A DNA stretch of 64,000 bases from Garcia nutans (GCA_947685225.1 CANTUV010000009.1:2418001-2482000); one strand, 5' to 3'. Shown: positions 33,990 through 47,957, counted from the first letter of the stretch. Numbers and translations: made by a program. Notes: a model not told the origin generated them from the letters alone.

Positions 33990-34644
33990 TAGGGCTACGA
34001 GCTTTAGAAAGTTTAAATTTAGCTCGTCGTAAAATAGTTAAATTTAAACTCAAATTTGAATTGAGCTAATTTAAACTTGTATCGAGTTAGTTTATATATT
34101 ATATATATAAAGCTTGAACTCGAGCTAAATATAAATAAATTTATTTAGCCTAATAAATTTATTTTAATTTTAATTTTTTTATATTTTCATAGAAGATATA
34201 TTAAAATTAATATTTTTATAAAAGATAAATAATATGATTATGTATAAATAAAAATAAAATATTATATTACTATAATTTTATATTTAATTATAAATTACTA
34301 AGTTATTTTATATTTTATATAATTTAATTTACTTATTACATATATCATATATTAATAAATTATATAAATTAAATTAGTCAAAATATTAATGTATTTTATA
34401 CATAATTTAATATATGCAAATAAAATTATATATATTTTTAATCTAACATAATAAACAAGCTAGCTTATGATCCTAACTCATATATTTTTTAAATGAGCTA
34501 GTTTGCGAGCTAACAAGCTGAGTATTTTTTAATTTGATTTTGACTCGTTTAACAAACGAGCAGTTTGAGCTCAGACCTAAATGAGCTTTTACCGATCCGA
34601 GACTCAAGCTGAATTTCGAATAACTTGGCTCATTTACAATTCTA
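33990..34644. mobile_element. hAT-type MITE with perfect 8-bp target duplication
   Basis: Flanked by ATTCTAGA on both sides (33982-33989 and 34645-34652). The ends are TAGGGCTACGAGC and, in reverse complement, TAGAATTGTAAATGAGC, a diverged hAT-like terminal pair. The sub-terminal regions are rich in GAGCT words and the middle is AT-rich without ORFs. 655 bp, non-autonomous. Confidence 0.8.
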
Positions 34645-34652
34645 ATTCTAGA

Positions 34653-37180
34653 GATAATCCTGGTGTTAATAACAAAAAAAGAAGAATTTTTTTATTTTTA
34701 TTTTTTTATTATTTAATTTAATTTAATTATTTAATTATTTTTAATTTTTTACAAACCAATGAGATTGAAACATATAAAAATAAAAATAAAACCCTTAATA
34801 CTATGTAAATGGAGGTTAATGGAAACTTGACTTCCATCACAATGAGAGTTCAATTGAACCATTTTTTTTAAAAAAAAAAGAAAAGGATCTGATTAAATAA
34901 ATAAAAAAAAAACTTAAGATGTCTAAATGAGATTTTTGTTTGTCTAAATGAGATTTTTGTTAACTTTAGGGGGATTATTAGACCTTTTCCCTTTCAAATA
35001 ATTATGATATTCATAAAATTAGTATAATGTATTAATAAAAATAAGAGAAATCACCCTTAAAATACTTTTTTTAGGCTAACTTTCCATAAACCTCATTCAC
35101 CCTAAATAAACACAATTTAACATTTTTGTCCTTCAATTGAAAAGGAAAACCGCCAATGTACTTTTTTTTTTCTCTTTCATCTCCCATTTTGAAATATTTT
35201 CTACAAACCCTAAGTTTTTTTTCATCACTCTCTAGAGCAACGTTTTCAATTTTCTTTTGCTCAAGTTTCTATTCTTTAACTCTTTGCTCAAGTCTCTATT
35301 ACCTCTCACTTGGCCATCTCTTTGCTATATCCTCAACAAATTTCACTATCAGCAAGCATTGTATTTTAACAAATTTATTTTGTTAGAAAGAATCTTAGTA
35401 GTGAAATAATTTTGTTTTTTTTTTGTTATCCATCCAGTATCCGAAACATTATCCAACTAATTCGGATTCGAGCACTGTCGGATTCCGAAGGAGGTGACTC
35501 TCCCAGCGGAGTTTTTTTTTTATTCACAATGTTCGAACCTAAAATCTTACTTAAGGGGCAACAAATCCCTTACCACTTAACTATTTTTACCAAATATGTT
35601 AGGAGTTTATTAACAATTTATAAGCGCTCAAAATAAATATATAATTGTTTAAAATTTTAATTGCTTGCTCAAATTAGCTTTTAAGTACTTAGTGCTCATA
35701 AGCTAATTTTTATAAGTTAAGCTAAATACCCTCTAAGAGTGATCCATGACAATCATGTGTAAGAGTTTTTTTTAAGAGCTCAATGTTTGGACCAATGGCA
35801 TGCTGTATAAAAATACCCATATAAGTTAACAAAAATAGCAAGTGATACTTCCATTGAGTAGCCTATCAATAGGTCAAATGACCATGATAAACCTATATTT
35901 TCATTAAGTATTAGTGCCATTTATATTCTAAAGTGCCTTAAACAATATTATTTATGCAAAAATATTAAAATATTTAGAGCTAAAGACGTGAGATTCTCTT
36001 GATCTTATGTATAACTTTAACCAAAATTGTAAGTTGATAAATTTGTGCATATTGAAAACAATTTTACTCGTCAATAAATAGAGCAAGAACTGTAAAAGAA
36101 TAGTGCTCATGACGAGAATTCTCAAGAATTCCTTATGAGCAGTAATGGATGCTCTAAAGAATGGTTTAAAAGAATCAAAGGGGAAAAAAAAGAAGAGGCA
36201 TGGTTCTGAAATGCTCAATATCATACTCAAATGAAGAAATTGATGATCAAAATGACCAGTTTGATGATCAAAATAATGAGTTTGATGTACATAAGAAATC
36301 AACACCAACACTACAAGCCAATTAGAGAGTGATGAATAAAAGAATTAAGGTAGTAAAATTGTGAATAATGGATATAGAAATGACAACGGGTAGGATATCA
36401 ACTAAAATTATTATACCACCTTTTAAATTTAAACTTTTTGTATCCTTCTCAAATCCAATTATAATTATTTTTCAAGAAAATTATGTGGTTCTTTTTTATT
36501 TTCACTTTTCAAAATATATGGTTCTTTTCTTTCTTTACAATTCTAACTCTTTTTATTTTTATTTTTTTTCTTTTATTTTTATTTTTTCATATTGTATTTC
36601 ACATTTTTCGTTAAGTTCTATTTCACGTTTACTTTCTTTCACATTCTAGTCAAAATTTTTCTCTCTTTTTAAGATATTGGTTTTTTGATTTTTTTTCCTT
36701 ATTTCTTATTCTTTTTTTTCTCTGTGTTGTTATGTCATTTATATTTTTTTCCATTGATTTTGTCTCCATTGTTTTGCTCTAAGTTTTTGTGGTGTTATAG
36801 TTCTTTCATTCAGTTTTTTTTTTTGGGTTAAATAGAGAAAGTGGGCTATTATTGCATGATGAAGATGTTACTTTAGATGAAGATTCTACTAAAACAGGTA
36901 AAGTTATTGAGCAGAAAGTACTAAAGAGTTGTATTTGGTGCATTATATTATTTTTTCTGGTTAATTTAATTTTGATTTTGTTGTTCCTTAATTTTTTTTG
37001 TTCTTCAACAATAATATATTCTACGTGTTCTATAAAAATGCTTCAAAGGATTTTTTTTTCTTTGTAAATTTTTCTCTTCTTAATTTATATTTTCTAAATG
37101 AGTACATTCCCTTTCTTTTGAATTATATTTGTATTTATATTGTTTGTTATATATGAGTATTGTATATGTTAAACAATATT
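34653..37180. other. AT-rich intergenic region
   Basis: No gene is supported. Around 35440-35600 a degraded dispersed repeat may be present (CGGATTCCGAAGGAGGTGAC, later TGTTCGAACCTAAAATCTTA), but I could not assign it. Open stretches at 35156-35386 and 36368-36649 are pyrimidine-rich and look like chance ORFs. Confidence 0.5.
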
Positions 37181-38600
37181 TACGCAAAATCTAGATGACG
37201 TATACACCATAATTAAAAATATATATTTATACGATATCTACATATATATTTATATGACATCTACATAATATTTACAATATACTTAAGCACATATAAAAAT
37301 TGAAATAAACATATACATGATATCTCCACAACATCTACACAATAATTAAAAATATATTATAATTGAGAATATATAAAGATTGTAACTCAATATATACATA
37401 ACAATTATATGATATTTATAATATTGGCACAATATTTAAAAATATATAAAGGCTGAAATACAAAATATGCATAGCGTCTACATAATATTTATATGATAAT
37501 TAAGAATACATACACGATAAAGGTTATAACTCTATACACACAATATCTGTGCAGCATTTAATTAATAATATACTTAAGAAAATAAAACGCTCGAAAACAA
37601 CTATGTTATATTTACATAACTTCTACCTTTAAAACTACGCTATATTTACACAACTTCTACACTGTAATTAAAAATATGTATACTATAATTAACAATATGT
37701 AAAGGTTATAACTCACCATATATGTAATATTTACATGACATCTATACGATATTTATACTATATTTAAAAGCATATAAAGATTCAAATACAACATGCACGC
37801 AATATCTATATAATATTTACGTAATAATGAATAACATATACAATATAATTCAAAACATATAAATGTTATAATACAACTTATACATGACATTTATACTATA
37901 TAATACATAAAGGTTGGAATACAATAAATATACTACATCTACACAATATCTACATGATAATTAAAAATATATAAATATTGAAATTCAACATACATACAAC
38001 ATCTATAAAATATATACGGTAGAATTAAGAATATATAAAGGCTAGAAAATGAAAAATCTATAATGTTATATGTAATTTGTAAAACAAAAAATGATAATAT
38101 GTAGAAATGAAACATAAACATAACGCATTTATACAATATGAACAAATTAATTAATAAGAGTTAGATAACATTTTTTAATATAAACAAACCATCTATACAA
38201 CATTTGTACAATATGTAAACAACATAAAAATAGGATGCAAGAAAGTAACTAAAATCACATATCAAAGTATATCTATGACATTTATTTATAGTTTAAGCAT
38301 ATTATTATTATCTACTAAAAATTTTAGTAGTTATTTAACATTTTTTAAATATATACATAACATCTACGCAACATATATATCTATTATTTATCTACTTATA
38401 TGCATATTATATTCAAAATTAAGTTAGATATCAAATATATAACATATACATTATACTTACAAAATATGTAATCAACATTTTAAGATGTTTTTTAAAACTA
38501 TAATCATTTGTTTTACAACATTTTTGCAACTTGCATGTAACATCTATACAACATATATATAATTTTTTTTAACAACATAATTAAAGTATATAGAGAATTA
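37180..38600. repeat. Degenerate AT-rich minisatellite
   Basis: From about 37180 to 38060, diverged tandem units of roughly 65-80 bp recur, each with ATATAAAGGTTG(A/T)AA, then a CAACAT/CATACACAA word, TCTACATAATATTTA and GATAATTAAAAAT. Examples start near 37442, 37695, 37770, 37908 and 37970. From 38060 to 38600 only the ACATCTATACAACAT core persists. No coding potential is seen. Confidence 0.7.
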
Positions 38601-39033
38601 AAGGAAAGTGCATATCTTGTTGCAACAAGGCTTCGATTTATTTTTTTACTATGGTATTTTTTTATCTTTTCGACGTTGATTTCTTCTTATTTAATTTATA
38701 ATCATCTTCGATTTTGAATCTAAAGTCATTTTTTTGTTGATGATTTGCTTTTTTTTTTGTTGATCTATTTTGAAGGGAATTACCAATCTCTGATATGGTT
38801 TTTATGTCTTTCTATTATTGATTTATTCTTATTTAATCTATATTGATTTTTGGTTTTGGATTTGATGTTTTTTTTGTTGTTGATGATTTGTGTTTTATAG
38901 TGATTTTTGAAAGTGAAAGATGAAGATTATGAAAAGATTTTGATGGAATAAGAAAACATGAAGTTAACGGATCCATGCATTAAAAGTGATGTGTTTTTAT
39001 TCTTTTGGAAGATTGTTTCATTAAATCTTTAAT

Positions 39034-39484
39034 AATGCGTTTGGTTGTACAAAAATTTCAGAAAAGTTGATTAAATAATTATATTTAACTAAAAATACTA
39101 TATTTATTTACAAATAATTTATATAAAATAAAATATCGGGCTCACTAAATTTTACCAACTAGTTAGTAAAATATTTTACTTTGGAGAACAGAGAAAATAT
39201 TTCACCAGAAAAAGTGAATTGTTGGGCCCATATATTAAAAAACAATCATACCATTAATTTAAAATATGATAAAACAAGAAAGAGCCGTTATAAGAGTAGT
39301 TTAAGTATTACTTAAACTCTCTGAAAAGCTGAGTTGTAATAAAATAAATTAATATTTTTTTTAATTCATTTTTTCAGTATTTTATTACATCTTTCAAACA
39401 CAGTAATATAATATTTTTCAGTAAAATACAATTTCTGTAATATATTTCTATAAAATACATTCTTTTTCTTTACCAAACACACTA
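39034..39484. mobile_element. Possible MITE
   Basis: The left end TAATGCGTTTGGTTG and the reverse complement of the right end TAGTGTGTTTGGTAA form a short imperfect inverted pair. The interior is AT-rich and non-coding. I found no clear target duplication. Confidence 0.4.
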
Positions 39485-39559
39485 TAAGCTTTTCTTTTTC
39501 TTTTCTTTATGAATTAAAATTTTTTTAGATTAATTATGTAATTTTCCTTTTTTTTACTA

Positions 39560-39835
39560 CTCATATATAATTTTCTAAATTAAATAATTATAAAAAAATA
39601 ATACTAATATAATTTTATTGATAATTACATATCACATAATTCTATAATTAAAATAAAATACAATAAATATATAATAAAAATTTAATAAAATATAATTAAT
39701 ATATATATCTATATTCGAATAATGTGTACCCCTAAAATAAATAATCAAATCCACTAGAATCTGCTCCAAATATTAAAAATACTATTTATATCTATTTATT
39801 TATAAACTAGTTAAATCTTATATAAAACGGCTGAG
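39560..39835. repeat. Degraded relative of the MITE at 1240-1778
   Basis: It shares with 1440-1740 the ordered blocks TATAATTAAAATAAAATA, AATAAATATATAAT, TAAAATATAATTAATATAT, TTCGAATAAT/TTTGAATAAT and AATACTATTTATAT. Its ends are not preserved. Confidence 0.5.
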
Positions 39836-40012
39836 GAACTCTAAAATATCCGGCCTGTTATCCCTAAATGGGTTTAGAATTAGAGTTGTCCAATGGGGTA
39901 TCATCAATGAAATGCCATTCAAAACGACTTGACGTGTGGAGTCAACCAACAACAAACGAGACTTCTCTAATTTCCCTGGCCTATCCAAGTCGGCCGCAAG
40001 GGATAATTCGTC

Positions 40013-40020
40013 TATAAATA
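40013..40020 (+). promoter_or_regulatory. TATA box of NRPB1
   Basis: TCTATAAATAGAGGCC contains a canonical plant TATA box about 265 bases before the start codon. It is a reasonable core promoter, with transcription expected to start near 40045-40050. Confidence 0.6.
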
Positions 40021-40236
40021 GAGGCCTTGGGGTGTTCAATTCTTGCTTTTCTCAAGTTCTTTCTCTGCGGAGGATTTTCTTTGGTAGATCTTTGGCTCTT
40101 CATAGCCGATCTCCCTCCATAACAAAGGAACCAAATTTCAAAAACTAACACCAAAAATGATTTAAAAAAAAAATAAATCTAATCGAAATACGCAATCATT
40201 TTGAACAATTTCAACTCCTTATTTCTTTGATAAATC

Positions 40237-40250
40237 TAGGGTTAGGGTTT
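40237..40250 (+). promoter_or_regulatory. Telo-box in NRPB1 5' leader
   Basis: TAGGGTTAGGGTTT is a double telomere-like motif about 35 bases before the ATG. Telo-boxes are common near starts of plant genes for transcription and translation machinery. Confidence 0.55.
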
Positions 40251-40283
40251 CCATTTTTCTTCTTTTAGTTAGTTCGATCAGAA

Positions 40284-43200
40284 ATGGATACTAGATTCCC
40301 TTTCTCGCCGGCGGAGGTCTCCAAAGTCCGCATGGTTCAGTTCGGCATACTTAGCCCAGACGAGATTGTAAATTCTCATCTCAATCTCTCCATTTGTTTC
40401 TTCTTTTTTACTGCTCAAAAAATTATGGAAACAGAACCAGTGAAATATTTAGTAATTAGTACCACTGAATAACTCTCAGTTCTGTAGCTGTTAGTTTTTT
40501 TTTTGCTTGTTTTTTTATTGAATCTATTTGTGTGTTTTTTTTTGGAATTTGGTGTTTGAGATGAGGTGGTGGTGGTGTGAGCTTGATTTTGATTGGTTTT
40601 GTTGTTCTTTTGACAGAGACAAATGTCCGTTGCACAAATTGAGTTCAGTGAAACTACAGAGAGAGGCAAGCCTAAGCCTGGTGGCTTGAGCGATCCTAGA
40701 CTCGGTACGATTGATAGAAAGCTGAAATGTGAAACTTGTACTGCCAACATGGCTGAATGTCCAGGTCATTTTGGTCACCTGGAGTTGGCAAAGCCAATGT
40801 TTCATATAGGTTTTATGAAGACAGTGCTGAGCATCATGCGATGCGTCTGTTTCAACTGTTCTAAGATTTTAGCTGACGAGGTACTTCCCTTTTTCAATGG
40901 AATTGTTGTAGGCTTATAGCTTTATGAGTCCTCTAACTTTTATAAGGGAATTAGAAGTTCTTGGAATTGGTATCTGACTGTGCTTAGGATCTAGGAGTTT
41001 ATAAGTGCTTAGAACTTCTGATTGAATAAATGATTGACTACATATATTGAAAATTAATAGTGGCATGAACTAGTTGGCACCTGTAGAAGCTTACAGCTGT
41101 CAGCTATTCTTTTGCTTCTTTTCTAAACCAGCTTGTAAATTATTATGTACATCACTAGCTGATAAATTAGAGCAGTAGTTTTGCTTTCTTGATTGTCATG
41201 ATATCTGATGAAACTTTTCCATATTGTGCTTGATTTCTTATCGCAGGAAGATCATAAGTTTAAGCTAGCTTTGAAAATAAAGAATCCCAAAAACAGGCTT
41301 AAAAAGATTCTTGATGCATGCAAAAATAAGACTAAATGTGAAGGTGGTGATGATATTGAAGTTCAAGGTCAAGATATAGAAGAGCCAGTGAAAAAGAGTC
41401 GTGGTGGATGTGGTGCTCAGCAGCCAAAAGTTACCATTGAAGGTATGAAAATGATTGCCGAGTACAAGGCCCAAAGGAAGAAAAGTGATGACCAGGAACA
41501 ACTACCTGAACCTGTAGAAAGAAAGCAGTCCCTCACTGCAGAAAGAGTACACTATCCAACTTATTCCAAGCATAAAAATCTCTGGTTTTATGTCAAACTT
41601 ATTCCAAACATAAAAATCTTTGGCTTTATGTCCAACTTATACATTATGTTAATCTTCTTTATTTCTAATGCAGGTTCTTAGTGTTCTGAAAAGGATAAGT
41701 GATGAGGATTGCCAATTGTTGGGATTCAACCCTAAGTATGCACGCCCAGATTGGATGATTCTACAGGTCCTTCCAATTCCACCACCTCCAGTGAGGCCCT
41801 CCGTGATGATGGATACGTCCTCTAGGAGTGAGGCAAGCTTCTTTTGCTGTTGTTTGTCTATTATAAAGAACTTTATTTGTAGACAACCATTTTGAGCCTC
41901 AATGATGATTAAGCAAATTTGGACTTGTCTAAAATGATTCTCTTTTCTTGTCTTTGCTGAATCCAGGATGATTTGACGCATCAATTGGCAATGATTATTA
42001 GGCACAATGAAAATCTGAGGAAACAAGAGAGGGGTGGGGCACCTGCACACATAATATCAGAGTTTGCACAGTTGTTGCAGTTTCATATAGCCACTTATTT
42101 TGATAATGAGTTGCCTGGACAGCCAAGGGTATGAGTTCTCGGACACCTTTTTACTTTTCTGAAACATATACACTCTATATAATGTACTGTATGGAAGCTC
42201 TAATGACCAGCTGATGTAAATTGTAGGCTACACAAAGATCTGGGCGACCTATTAAATCAATTTGCAGTAGGCTCAAGGCCAAGGAGGGCCGCATTAGGGG
42301 CAACCTGATGGGGAAGCGTGTGGATTTTTCTGCACGTACAGTCATAACGCCAGATCCCAATATTAATATTGATCAGCTAGGTGTGCCTTGGAGCATTGCA
42401 TTGAATCTCACCTATCCAGAAACTGTGACCCCGTATAACATTGAAAGGTACATATGTTTTCATGCTTGAAGCTTTTATTCTTTTTTTTTTTTCCTTTTAA
42501 ATTCTATTTCTTAAGCAAGAATTATCTGAAACAGGTTGAAGGAGCTTGTTGAGTATGGGCCACATCCTCCACCTGGTAAAACTGGTGCAAAATATATCAT
42601 AAGGGATGATGGTCAAAGACTTGATCTTCGTTATTTGAAGAAAAGCAGTGATCATCATTTGGAGCTTGGTTACAAGGTATTGTCATTATGGTTGTACTTG
42701 TTTCTTTCACCTTAATTATTATTATTTTTTTGTTTATTAATTTTGCTTAACTCTTTAAGTGTGTTTTCAGGTAGAGAGGCATTTGAATGATGGTGATTTT
42801 GTGCTTTTCAATCGACAACCTAGTCTCCACAAAATGTCAATCATGGGACATAGAATCAAGATTATGCCATACTCAACTTTTCGTTTAAACTTGTCCGTTA
42901 CTTCACCATATAATGCTGATTTTGATGGTGATGAAATGAACATGCATGTTCCTCAATCATTTGAAACTAGAGCAGAGGTATTGGAGCTGATGATGGTGCC
43001 TAAATGCATTGTTTCACCTCAATCAAACCGGCCTGTTATGGGAATTGTCCAGGATACACTTTTAGGATGCCGGAAGATAACGAAGAGGGATACCTTCATA
43101 GAAATGGTGATAATAAGATATCATCATTAGTTTTCATTGGCTTTTTTTAGCTGTATATTTTCTTGTCACAATTGGGATAAATGTGAGTATTTTTTTTTCT

Positions 43201-46200
43201 TGCAGGATGTCTTCATGAATATATTGATGTGGTGGGAGGATTTTGATGGGAAAGTTCCTGCACCTGCTATTCTGAAGCCACGCCCTCTTTGGACCGGAAA
43301 ACAAGTCTTCAATCTCATCATTCCAAAGCAAATAAATCTTGTTAGAACTGCTGCCTGGCACACAGATTCAGAAAGAGGAATTATTACTCCAGGAGATACC
43401 CTAGTTCGAATAGAAAAAGGGGAGCTACTATCTGGAACCCTTTGCAAGAAAACTCTTGGGACTTCTACTGGAAGTCTTATTCATGTCATTTGGTATGCAT
43501 TTCTGTATTTTCAAACATTGGAAATGTACTTGTTTGCACTTATTTGACATTTCAGATATGTAGTTACATACTGCTAAGTTTATTGTCTTCAAGGGTCTGT
43601 AGTTTTCTACTATCAAGTCATTAATATTTTTCCCACCTGGGGCGAGGGGATCAAGTAAAATACTGAAATTCAAAAAAATGAAAAGCCATATGTACAAGCA
43701 GAGATGGAGCATCTGTGTGGTGGAACTTACATTGGTACGACATTTGATATAATGTGCTCATGCATGCAGGGAAGAGGTTGGTCCAGATGCAGCTCGCAAA
43801 TTTTTGGGGCATACACAATGGCTTGTGAATTATTGGCTTTTGCAAAATGGTTTTAGCATTGGAATTGGAGACACAATTGCTGATGCAGCAACTATGGAGA
43901 AAATCAATGAAACTATTTCAAAAGCAAAAAATGAAGTGAAGGAGCTTATTAGGCAGGCTCAAAACAAGGCTCTAGAGGCTGAACCTGGACGGACTATGAT
44001 GGAGTCATTTGAAAACAAAGTGAATCAGGTACTTGAGAAATTATGCCTACTTATCCTTCCTTGCCTGGCTGCTTTGTGTTGCTTCCTGACATAATTGCCA
44101 TCTACTAGAAATTGAATAAAGCTCGTGATGATGCTGGAAGCAGTGCTCAAAAGAGTTTATCTGAGAGTAACAACCTCAAGGCCATGGTTACTGCAGGATC
44201 AAAAGGAAGTTTCATTAACATATCACAGATGACTGCTTGTGTGGGACAGCAAAATGTTGAGGGTAAGCGTATACCATATGGTTTCATAGATCGAACCTTG
44301 CCTCACTTTACCAAGGATGACTATGGGCCAGAAAGTCGTGGGTTTGTGGAGAACTCATATCTGCGTGGGTTGACCCCTCAGGAGTTCTTTTTTCATGCTA
44401 TGGGTGGTAGGGAAGGTCTTATAGATACTGCAGTGAAGACCTCTGAGACTGGGTACATACAGAGACGGTTAGTGAAGGCAATGGAGGATATTATGGTTAA
44501 ATATGATGGCACTGTTAGGAATTCACTGGGAGATGTTATTCAGTTTCTCTACGGGGAGGATGGTATGGATTCTGTCTGGATAGAATCACAAAAGCTGGAT
44601 TCTTTAAAAATGAAGAAATCTGAATTTAATAAGGTCTTCAGATATGAGATGGATGATGAAAATTGGAACCCTTCTTACATGATGCCCGATCACATTGAGG
44701 ATTTGAAAAATATCCGAGAATTGCGTGATGTGTTTGATGCTGAAGTTCAAAAACTTGAAGCTGATAGATACCAACTTGGAACAGAGATTGCAACTACAGG
44801 TGATAATTCCTGGCCACTGCCTGTGAATCTCATGAGGCTCATTTGGAATGCACAGAAGACTTTCAAGGTTGATACAAGAAGGCCGTCAGACATTCATCCG
44901 ATGGAAGCTGTAGAAGCTGTTGATAAGCTACAAGAGAGATTAAAAGTTGTTCCTGGCGATGATCCATTGAGTGTGGAAGCCCAAAAGAATGCCACTCTTT
45001 TCTTTGGAATTTTGCTTCGCAGCACTCTTGCCAGTAAAAGGGTGTTGAAGGAATACAGGCTTACTCGTGAAGCATTTGATTGGGTTATTGGTGAGATAGA
45101 ATCTCGGTTCTTACAGTCATTGGTGGCACCTGGGGAAATGATAGGTTGTGTTGCTGCACAGTCCATTGGAGAGCCTGCTACTCAAATGACTCTCAATACT
45201 TTCCACTATGCTGGTGTGAGTGCAAAGAATGTCACTCTTGGTGTTCCCAGGCTGAGGGAAATTATTAATGTTGCTAAAAAAATTAAAACACCTTCTCTTT
45301 CTGTCTACCTGATGCCTGAATGTAATAACACAAAGGAGAAGGCTAAGAACGTTCAATGTGCTTTGGAATACACAACTCTTAGGAGTGTTACTCAAGCTAC
45401 AGAAGTATGGTATGATCCAGATCCCATGAGTACCATAATTGAAGAGGATGTTGATTTTGTTAAGTCATATTATGAAATGCCAGATGAAGAGGTTGCACCA
45501 GAAAAAATCTCGCCTTGGTTGCTGCGTATAGAGTTAAACCGTGAAATGATGGTTGATAAGAAGCTAAACATGGCTGACATTGCTGAGAAGATTAATCTTG
45601 AATTCGATGACGATTTGACATGTATATTTAATGATGACAATGCTGAAAAACTTATCCTCCGTATACGTATAATGAATGATGAAGCTCCAAAGGGGGAGTT
45701 GAATGATGAGTCAGCTGAGGATGATGTTTTCCTGAAAAAGATTGAGAGTAACATGCTGACAGAAATGGCTCTTCGTGGTATCCCTGATATAAACAAGGTG
45801 TTCATTAAACATGGTAAAGTAAGCAAGTTTGATGAGAATGATGGTTTCAAAACAGTGGAGGAGTGGATGTTGGATACAGAGGGTGTCAATCTTCTGGCTG
45901 TTATATGTAATGATAATGTTGATTCTAGGAGGACAACAAGCAATCACTTGATTGAAGTTATTGAAGTTCTTGGTATTGAGGCAGTTCGCCGCTCATTGCT
46001 TGATGAGTTGAGGGTTGTCATATCTTTTGATGGATCTTATGTAAATTATCGGCATCTTGCCATTCTATGTGATACCATGACCTATCGGGGTCATTTGATG
46101 GCGATCACACGCCATGGTATCAATCGTAATGATACTGGGCCATTGATGAGGTGCTCATTTGAAGAGACTGTGGACATTCTTCTTGATGCTGCTGTGTATT

Positions 46201-47802
46201 CTGAATCAGATTATTTAAGGGGTGTTACAGAAAACATAATGCTTGGTCAGCTTGCACCAATTGGCACTGGAGGCTGTTCCTTATATCTTAACGATGAAAT
46301 GTTGAAGAATGCTATTGAACTTCAGCTCCCTAGTTATATGGATGGTCTGGACTTTGGCATGACTCCTGCTCGTTCTCCAGTCTCGGGAACTCCTTACCAT
46401 GAGGGTATGATGTCTCCAAGTTACTTGCTGAGCCCAAGTCTTCGCCTCTCACCCATTACAGATGCTCAGTTTTCACCATATGTTGGTGGAATGGCTTTCT
46501 CTCCTGCTTCGTCTCCTGGCTACAGCCCATCATCTCCTGGATACACTCCATCATCTCCTGGTTATAGTCCTACTTCTCCTGGATATAGTCCTACTTCACC
46601 TGGTTACAGCCCCACCTCTCCTGGATATAGCCCAACTTCACCAACCTATAGCCCCAGTTCTCCTGGCTATAGCCCAACCAGTCCTGCCTATTCTCCTACA
46701 AGTCCCTCGTATTCCCCAACTTCACCAAGTTACAGCCCGACATCTCCTAGTTACAGCCCGACATCTCCAAGTTATAGCCCAACCTCTCCAAGCTACAGCC
46801 CCACTTCTCCCAGTTACAGTCCAACTTCACCAAGCTATAGCCCTACATCTCCAGTATATAGTCCTACTTCACCTGCTTATAGTCCCACTTCACCTGCATA
46901 CAGTCCTACCTCACCATCTTATAGCCCAACTTCTCCTTCCTACAGCCCAACATCACCTTCTTACAGCCCAACATCTCCTTCTTACAGCCCTACATCTCCT
47001 TCATACAGCCCAACTTCACCTGCTTATAGCCCCACATCCCCGGGTTACAGTCCAACATCCCCGAGTTACAGCCCAACATCCCCGAGCTACAGCCCGACCT
47101 CACCAAGTTACAATCCTCAGTCAGCTAAATACAGTCCTTCATTGGCATATTCACCAAGCAGTCCTAGATTATCACCATCCAGTCCTTACAGCCCTACATC
47201 ACCAAATTATAGGTACGCAAACTATCCACAGATAGATAGCTCCATGCAATTTTATTCAAGTGTTGGACTTCTTTCAAGTATTCCCCGTAATCAGAATTAT
47301 TTTCGTAGTCGCTTCTAACTTTTTATGATCTTATGTTGCAGTCCAACCTCCCCATCATATTCGCCTTCAAGCCCAACATATAGTCCTGGCAGGTGAATCT
47401 TATTTTGCTGCTATTTTGTTTGCTTCACTTATGATTCTGTTTTGGTTGGCATCCTACTTTAGCCTTTATCTTTTGCTCTTTTATCATGCTATTACTTTTT
47501 CTTCAGCCCATATAATTCTGGAGTAAGCCCAGATTATAGCCCAACTTCTCCACAATACAGGTATGTCAATGTGACAATCCAATTTCTCAAAATAGTACAT
47601 TGACCTAAATGGTTCAATATGATTGCAGTTGTTTAACATTCTTTTTATTCTGTGCAGTCCTAGTGCTGGGTACTCACCAAGTGCACCGGGGTATTCACCA
47701 TCGTCAACTAGCCAGTACACTCCTCAAACAAGTACAAAGGATGAAAGGAGTAACAAAGGTGACAGAAATGGCAAGGATAAGGATGACAGGAGCAGTCGAT
47801 GA
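40284..47802 (+). CDS. NRPB1: DNA-directed RNA polymerase II subunit RPB1 (14 exons)
   Basis: The catalytic largest subunit of nuclear RNA polymerase II, which makes mRNA. The exons are 40284-40367, 40617-40880, 41247-41546, 41674-41832, 41967-42128, 42227-42447, 42535-42676, 42771-43106, 43206-43492, 43770-44028, 44109-47212, 47342-47392, 47507-47560 and 47658-47802. They join in frame to 1855 codons, close to the plant RPB1 length. The start MDTRFPFSPAEVSKVRMVQF is followed by the clamp zinc site (CETCTANMAECPGHFGH). The magnesium-binding NADFDGDEM is at residues about 492-500. The bridge-helix/trigger-loop region (GLTPQEFFFHAMGGREGLID) lies in exon 11. From residue about 1540 come YSPTSPS-type heptads, then a basic tail ending DKDDRSSR. 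The fourth intron starts with GC instead of GT. No breaks were seen. Confidence 0.97.
46500..47400 (+). repeat. CTD heptad-coding repeat of NRPB1
   Basis: A 21-bp period encodes consecutive YSPTSPx heptads. The seventh position is Gly/Thr/Ala early, Ser mostly in the middle, with single Val and Ala changes. Degenerate units (YNPQSAK, YSPSLA) follow, then the units split among the last short exons. Phosphorylation of Ser2/Ser5/Ser7 in these heptads couples transcription to RNA processing. The synonymous codon variety indicates that the heptads are maintained by protein-level selection rather than recent expansion. Confidence 0.95.
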
Positions 47803-47945
47803 TATAAATGATTTCACGAAGAGCTTGTTAGGAAGTAAAGGTCAAGTTTTTCTTTGAACTCTTGGATGATCCGTGGTTACAAATTAGTGTATATTTCTTT
47901 GAACTCTTGACATAGAAGAAATTATTTATTGTTTAAACTATTTTA

Positions 47946-47957
47946 CTATATATAAAA
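47946..47957 (+). promoter_or_regulatory. TATA box for the small gene behind NRPB1
   Basis: CTATATATAAAA followed by GAGGCCGGCCGGC, about 125 bases before the ATG at 48081 and about 145 bases after the NRPB1 stop. Confidence 0.55.

Noticed and set aside
35440..35600. Possible tRNA-derived SINE (GTTCGAACC box-B-like word)
   Set aside because: No box A at the right distance, no poly-A end and no target duplication were found.
41649..42050. Minus-strand frame of 133 codons in NRPB1
   Set aside because: It is antisense to NRPB1 exons 4-5 and an intron, and matches no family.
46462..47235. Long open frame overlapping the NRPB1 tail (His/Leu-rich)
   Set aside because: It is an out-of-frame reading of the 21-bp heptad repeat.
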